64,000 nucleotides of DNA, from contig CAMYJT010000002.1 in NCBI GenBank assembly GCA_947258785.1, positions 1 through 64,000 on the forward strand, given 5' to 3'. The position numbers were made by a program, and so were the translations under genes. This document shows positions 59,976-64,000 of the stretch, in pieces. The notes under the pieces are model-generated. The model saw only the letters and a program-made list of their open reading frames with translations. It was not told the DNA's origin and made no database searches. Source of the stretch: an uncultured Gammaproteobacteria bacterium (GTDB lineage: Bacteria; Pseudomonadota; Gammaproteobacteria; Arenicellales; JAANXG01). The stretch's first letter is position 1. Each line of letters begins with the position of its first letter.

Positions 59976-60884
59976 TCATTGGGCCTGCTCGTGCCCTTTG
60001 AGGACAAAGCGCGCATACAGACCCGTCTGATACGGAGTAAGATCGAAGGGTTTACCGTTATACTCCAGCGACACCGCGGAGGCATTACCGAGAAACACCC
60101 GGAACGGTGGTACTCCCTCAACGCTCACCACGCGCCCAGGATTCAAACTCTGATGCAACAATCGCTTATTAGTGGCATCCCGAATCTCGGCCCAGGAGGC
60201 GTCCTTGAATGTCAAAACGATCATTGCCGTTGCCGGCTGCGCCTGATCTGTGTCCACGCGCAGAGGCGACTTGATCTTCGCGGAGGTAGCCTGTTGATTC
60301 GCCGACGAGTCGACGTGCCCTTCGCTCGCCTCAGGTTCGGACCGCGGGACAATATCGGGAGCCGGGCCACTGGCTTCACCCGCAGCTTGCTTGAACGACG
60401 AGGTCACAACGGTTTCCACCCGTGGTGCGCCCCCCGGCGATGGATCTTGGCCTGCGTCGTCGCCTGACTTCTGTGTGAATAATCCATCGTTGAAATCTAG
60501 ACCGACCTGTGTCTGCCACCACAGAACGACGAGGGCGACGAGCACTACAACGACGCTGTAACTGATCATTCGAACCCAGCGATCGCCACTTTTCGCCTGC
60601 CGGCGTATCGGTTGCGCTATGGTACGCGCCGGTGAGGAAACCGGGTCCGGTTGAAACGGCGGCAATACCAGGTCCTCGTCGATTTTCACCAACCTTGCGT
60701 AACTCCGCAGATACCCACGTACGTAAGTCATGCCGGGGAGATCCGTATAATTGTCAGCTTCCAACGCCTTGATCTGAGACACCGACAGGCGCAGTTCATG
60801 CGCAACATCTTCCATGGACAGCGCAAGTTTCTCCCGCGCTTTACGCAATGCGGCGCCGGGACGCGGCACATTCGCGGCCAGCAT
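59976..60884 (-). CDS. rodZ: Cytoskeletal protein RodZ
   Basis: The 302-residue MreB partner maintains rod shape. The N-terminal Cro-type HTH (RKAREKLALSMEDVAHELRL, KALEADNYTDLPGMTYVRGY) is followed by a membrane helix (ISYSVVVVLVALVVLWW), a periplasmic disordered linker and a DUF4115 domain (FKDASWAEIRDATNKRLLHQ through NGKPFDL). The ATG with TGAGG upstream is used; an ATG six codons earlier overlaps the pilW stop. Confidence 0.92.
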   Translation of the reverse strand: MLAANVPRPGAALRKAREKLALSMEDVAHELRLSVSQIKALEADNYTDLPGMTYVRGYLRSYARLVKIDEDLVLPPFQPDPVSSPARTIAQPIRRQAKSGDRWVRMISYSVVVVLVALVVLWWQTQVGLDFNDGLFTQKSGDDAGQDPSPGGAPRVETVVTSSFKQAAGEASGPAPDIVPRSEPEASEGHVDSSANQQATSAKIKSPLRVDTDQAQPATAMIVLTFKDASWAEIRDATNKRLLHQSLNPGRVVSVEGVPPFRVFLGNASAVSLEYNGKPFDLTPYQTGLYARFVLKGHEQAQ

Positions 60885-60891
60885 GTCAGCC

Positions 60892-61668
60892 TCAGGAATC
60901 ATCTTGTGGCCCCATCAGCTTTGCCAGTTCCCCGGCCTCCGCGGATCCGGGGAACCGATTGCGCAACCGCGATGCGTAGTCGGCGGCCACGTCGGCGGAG
61001 TTCAATTGCCGCTCGATCTTGAAAGCCAGCAACAGGCTCTCAGGTGTCTCGCTCGCGGTTGAGAAGTAACGTTCTATATAACCACGTGCCGGCAGATAGT
61101 CTCCACGTTGAAACTGGATATCCGCCATGAAGTACAGCGCACTCGGCAGACTGGGATTGCTCTGCAGCGCCTTGCGGAAATATTGTTCGGCGTTGCGGTG
61201 ATCGCTATTCTGAGCCAGACATTCTCCAGCACGCAGGAAGGTCATCGCGACTTCCTGATAAAGGGGGTTGGCAAGCGCCTTCTCGAATTGCTGAATGGCC
61301 TCGTTCACACGCTGCCGCCGGCACAAAAACGTCCCATAGTCGTGCATCGCCCGGGAGTTCTCGGGGTTCACCTGCACCGCACGCCGGTAATGCTGTTCCG
61401 CGAGTGCATCATTACCGAGCCTGTCCTGTAGCGCCGCCATGGCATGGTTGGCCGCGGAATGATCCGGTTGTATAGCCAGAGCCTGTTCCAGTTCTGTTCT
61501 AGCGATTTGCAGCTGATTGCGCTGCATGTAGTTGACCGCCAGCTGGGTGCGCACATCGGCACGCTTGTCCGGCTCCCACTTCTTGGCGATGCCCTGATCA
61601 GTGGCGCAATTCACCAGTATCGGCGCAACAAGGGCGGCCACCAACCAGCTTCTGCTTAGGCTGTACAT
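60892..61668 (-). CDS. pilW: Type IV pilus biogenesis/stability protein PilW (PilF)
   Basis: This 258-residue TPR protein is the pilotin for the PilQ secretin. It has a signal-like N terminus LVAALVAPILVNCATDQG and six or so TPR units (NQLQIARTELEQALAIQPDH, DALAEQHYRRAVQVNPENSR, NAEQYFRKALQSNPSLPSAL). The lipobox is atypical, with Asn before Cys. The ATG is used because an upstream TTG frame lies in rlmN. It overlaps the rlmN end by 13 bases. Confidence 0.92.
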   Translation of the reverse strand: MYSLSRSWLVAALVAPILVNCATDQGIAKKWEPDKRADVRTQLAVNYMQRNQLQIARTELEQALAIQPDHSAANHAMAALQDRLGNDALAEQHYRRAVQVNPENSRAMHDYGTFLCRRQRVNEAIQQFEKALANPLYQEVAMTFLRAGECLAQNSDHRNAEQYFRKALQSNPSLPSALYFMADIQFQRGDYLPARGYIERYFSTASETPESLLLAFKIERQLNSADVAADYASRLRNRFPGSAEAGELAKLMGPQDDS

Positions 61669-62762
61669 GCAACTCTTCGCCGGCCCCAACGTGCCGAACG
61701 GTGGGTCCGATCAGTGAACCTGCCGGCGAGTTGCCCGCAAGCGGCGTCGATGTCGCTACCCCGGGTCTTCCGGGTAATGGTCATTATGCCCTCCGCCAAC
61801 AAGCAATCGCGGAATCGATCAATGGCGTCCTGGTCGGAACTTTCGTATTCGAGCCCAGGGTAGGCGTTAAACGGTATGAGGTTGACCTTTGACGGTATCC
61901 TCCTCAGCAACTGAGCAAGCTCGGTGGCGTGCGCAACGGAGTCGTTGACACCGGCAAGCATCACGTACTGGAACGTGACCCGGGATCTTGGTTCATGCGT
62001 GATGTATCGACGGCAGGCATCGATCAGCTGTTCAATCGGATACCTCCGATTCAGGGGAACCAAGCGGCTGCGGAGCTGGTTGTTCGGTGCGTGCAGCGAT
62101 ACCGCCAGACTCACGGGACACAACTCACGCAACTCATCGATCTGCGGGACCATGCCGGCAGTGCTCAGCGTCACTCTGCGGCGCGACAGTCCGTAGCCGA
62201 AATCGTCCAGCAGTACGCCTGCTGCGCACGCAACGTTGCGTAGATTGAGTAACGGTTCCCCCATACCCATCATTACGACATTAGTTATGGCTCGCTGCTC
62301 CCGTCCCGGACCTTTCAGCATTTGATGACCAAGCCAAATCTGGCCGAGTATCTCGGCACTGGTGAGGTTTCTGTTGTATCCATGCGACGCAGTGGCGCAA
62401 AACGTGCAGTTCAACGAACAGCCGACTTGAGACGATACACACAGCGTACCGCGCTCCGGCTCCGGAATAAACACCATTTCTATGCAGTTACCATCGCTGA
62501 GTCGCAACAACCACTTACGGGTGCCATCAGCGGAGGTCTGATCCCCGGTGACAGAGGGGACCGATATGCACGCAAACCCGGTCAAAGCTTTCCGTAGTGT
62601 TTTGCTCAGATTCGTCATCGATTCGAATTCGGTAACACCTTGCTGGTGTATCCACTTAATGACTTGGTCGGCGTGATATCCCTTAACCTCCAAACGTGCA
62701 AAAAGCTGCCGCAACGACACACGATCGATACCCATGAAGTTCAGCGGCTTCTTCGATGTCAT
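61656..62762 (-). CDS. rlmN: Dual-specificity 23S rRNA/tRNA adenine-C2 methyltransferase RlmN
   Basis: This 368-residue radical SAM enzyme methylates A2503 of 23S rRNA and A37 of some tRNAs. The cluster motif is CSLNCTFC, with VVMMGMGEPLLN, SLAVSLHAPNNQLRSRL and MLAGVNDSVAHATELA. The C-terminal Cys in RKTRGSDIDAACGQLA is the methyl-carrying residue. It starts 5 bases after ndk. Confidence 0.96.
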   Translation of the reverse strand: MTSKKPLNFMGIDRVSLRQLFARLEVKGYHADQVIKWIHQQGVTEFESMTNLSKTLRKALTGFACISVPSVTGDQTSADGTRKWLLRLSDGNCIEMVFIPEPERGTLCVSSQVGCSLNCTFCATASHGYNRNLTSAEILGQIWLGHQMLKGPGREQRAITNVVMMGMGEPLLNLRNVACAAGVLLDDFGYGLSRRRVTLSTAGMVPQIDELRELCPVSLAVSLHAPNNQLRSRLVPLNRRYPIEQLIDACRRYITHEPRSRVTFQYVMLAGVNDSVAHATELAQLLRRIPSKVNLIPFNAYPGLEYESSDQDAIDRFRDCLLAEGIMTITRKTRGSDIDAACGQLAGRFTDRTHRSARWGRRRVACTA

Positions 62763-62767
62763 TGGAG

Positions 62768-63199
62768 TTAGCGCGTGCGGAGGCAGATTTCGGCGGTGCT
62801 GAAAAAAAACGCGATTTCCTCGCGTGCAGTCTCGCTGCCGTCGGACCCGTGCACGGCGTTCTCTTGAATGTTTGTGGCGAAATCCGCACGAATGGTATTT
62901 GCTGCAGCTTGGGCGGGATCCGTTGCCCCCATGATATGCCGGTTTTTCTCAATGGCCTGTTCACCTTCCAACACCAGCACGAGCACGGGACCGGACTGCA
63001 TGAACGCCACCAGGTCGTTAAAAAAAGGCCGCGCTCGGTGCACAGCGTAAAAGCCCTCGGCCTGGGTCTTGCTGAGGTGGAGCATTTTGGCTGCAACGAT
63101 CCGCAACCCGCCCTGCTCCAAACGCCGGCAAATCTCGCCGATGACGTTTTTTGCCACCGCGTCGGGTTTGATGATCGACAAGGTCCGTTCTGTTGCCAT
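62768..63199 (-). CDS. ndk: Nucleoside diphosphate kinase
   Basis: The 143-residue kinase equilibrates nucleoside triphosphates. The sequence has [40 protein letters not shown] and active-site His in [24 protein letters not shown] lies 10 bases upstream of the start. The spacer 63200-63288 contains AT-rich candidates for its promoter (CATAATATAG). Confidence 0.97.
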   Translation of the reverse strand: MATERTLSIIKPDAVAKNVIGEICRRLEQGGLRIVAAKMLHLSKTQAEGFYAVHRARPFFNDLVAFMQSGPVLVLVLEGEQAIEKNRHIMGATDPAQAAANTIRADFATNIQENAVHGSDGSETAREEIAFFFSTAEICLRTR

Positions 63200-63288
63200 A
63201 ACTAATCTCCAAACTGCTGACTATATTATGAAAAACCGCGCGGTATGCACGATTTCGGGGAACATCGCAGGGGAGCGTAGTGTACCGG

Positions 63289-64000
63289 TTACACGGCCGG
63301 GCGGGCAATCAGCCCGTCGTGATAAATAGCGCTGTATTTCACCGTCCGCCACTGGCCAACGTCGCCGCTGGCGGCGGGAACGTGCACGACCAGGTAATCG
63401 GCGGCCCGGGCGCGCTGATAACCGTGCGGTGACCGGCCACCTGCTTCGACCAGCACGCGTTCGACTCGGCCCAGCCGGCTGACCAGCAAGTCATCGCGTA
63501 TCCGCTTTGCGGCGCGGCGCAGCCTGGCCGCACGCTGCTTCCTCACGATGGGCGGCACCTGGCGGGCGACCGGGATACGCGCCGCCGGCGTACCCGGTCG
63601 ATCGGAGTAGCAAAACACGTGTGGAAACGCGACTGCCAAATCCCGGACCATCCTCTCGGTGTCTCGATACTGCGGATCGGTTTCGGTGGGGAAACCGACC
63701 ATAAGGTCCGCGCTCAGCACCAAATCCGGGATCCGATCGCGCAAAGCGGCCACACGTGCATACACTTCATTGGCCGAATAGCGGCGCTTCATCCGCTTCA
63801 GAATCAGGGTGTTGCCGCTCTGCAGAGACAGATGCAGGTGCGGGCACAGCTTTGGACAGTGATCCAGCGCATCGATCAACCCATCGTCGAGGTGCGCAGG
63901 ATCTATGGAACTCAGGCGAACCCGGAAATCTCCAGCGATACGACCAAGCTCGAGCAACAGGTCCGACAAGCGGTAATGCCGCCCCTCCGCTGCGGTCATG
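63289..64000 (-). CDS. MiaB/MtaB-family tRNA methylthiotransferase (5' part beyond window)
   Basis: The visible 236 residues are the second half of a radical SAM methylthiotransferase. They have VRLSSIDPAHLDDGLIDALD, LHLSLQSGNTLILKRMKRRY and LSADLMVGFPTETDPQY, then a TRAM-like basic tail. Details resemble MtaB (t6A-C2 methylthiotransferase) more than MiaB or RimO. The N-terminal UPF0004 domain and the CxxxCxxC cluster motif lie outside the right edge, so subtype is tentative. Confidence 0.8.
   Translation of the reverse strand, partial: MTAAEGRHYRLSDLLLELGRIAGDFRVRLSSIDPAHLDDGLIDALDHCPKLCPHLHLSLQSGNTLILKRMKRRYSANEVYARVAALRDRIPDLVLSADLMVGFPTETDPQYRDTERMVRDLAVAFPHVFCYSDRPGTPAARIPVARQVPPIVRKQRAARLRRAAKRIRDDLLVSRLGRVERVLVEAGGRSPHGYQRARAADYLVVHVPAASGDVGQWRTVKYSAIYHDGLIARPAV

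Overview
The window is a chromosomal segment of a gammaproteobacterium with moderately high GC. The evidence is gene order. Blocks conserved across that class appear almost intact: pncC-thpR-recA-recX-alaS-lysC-csrA followed by tRNA-Ser and tRNA-Arg; rlmB-rnr-tRNA-Leu-purA-hisZ-DUF2065-hflC-hflK-hflX-hfq-miaA-mutL-amiB-tsaE-nnr with divergent queG and orn; recR-ybaB-dnaX-4.5S RNA-tRNA-Ser; mltF-tadA-guaA-guaB-xseA; and der-bamB-yfgM-hisS-rodZ-pilW-rlmN-ndk. hisZ beside purA, and lysC between alaS and csrA, fit a Pseudomonas/Chromatiales-like relative better than an enteric bacterium. A tandem thioredoxin-fold protein, a SoxK-like lipoprotein and a small monoheme cytochrome c hint at a sulfur-oxidising lifestyle, but this is inference and no sox core gene is present.

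Layout. 1-88 holds the tail of a probable IS66-type transposase. 223-7613 is the csrA to pncC block (minus strand). 7945-8997 is a periplasmic tandem thioredoxin. 9043-17738 is the rlmB/rnr to purA block, interrupted between tRNA-Leu and purA by a 1196-residue secreted protein with eight tandem repeats and by an 85-base element with inverted-repeat ends. 17745-30730 is the hflX/hfq/mutL superoperon with divergent queG and convergent orn. 30841-36291 holds cytochrome c, phhB, recR-ybaB-dnaX, the SRP RNA, two tRNA-Ser genes and mltF. 36375-42942 holds tadA-guaA-guaB, with divergent lipoprotein, xseA and a catalytically dead M23-like protein. 42963-53498 is an eight-gene minus-strand surface-glycan or glycolipid locus. 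53591-55340 has a YdjM-like membrane protein and an unrecognised helical protein. 55506-63199 is the der-to-ndk block, without the usual ispG between rodZ and hisS. The right edge cuts a MiaB/MtaB-family methylthiotransferase.

Most genes are housekeeping: DNA repair, tRNA and rRNA modification, purine and aspartate-family synthesis, membrane protein quality control and envelope assembly. The accessory content is concentrated in three places: the repeat-protein insertion (12.1-16.4 kb), the glycan locus (43-53.5 kb) and the small unknown genes around it. The glycan locus is the best candidate for an undescribed pathway. It combines a GT-C-like giant membrane protein, GT4 and GT2 glycosyltransferases, an AglD/LPG-synthase-like membrane protein, an FAD glycerol-3-phosphate dehydrogenase homologue, an acyltransferase, a methyltransferase and an extended SDR. 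No Wzx, Wzy, Wzz or ABC exporter gene is visible in it.
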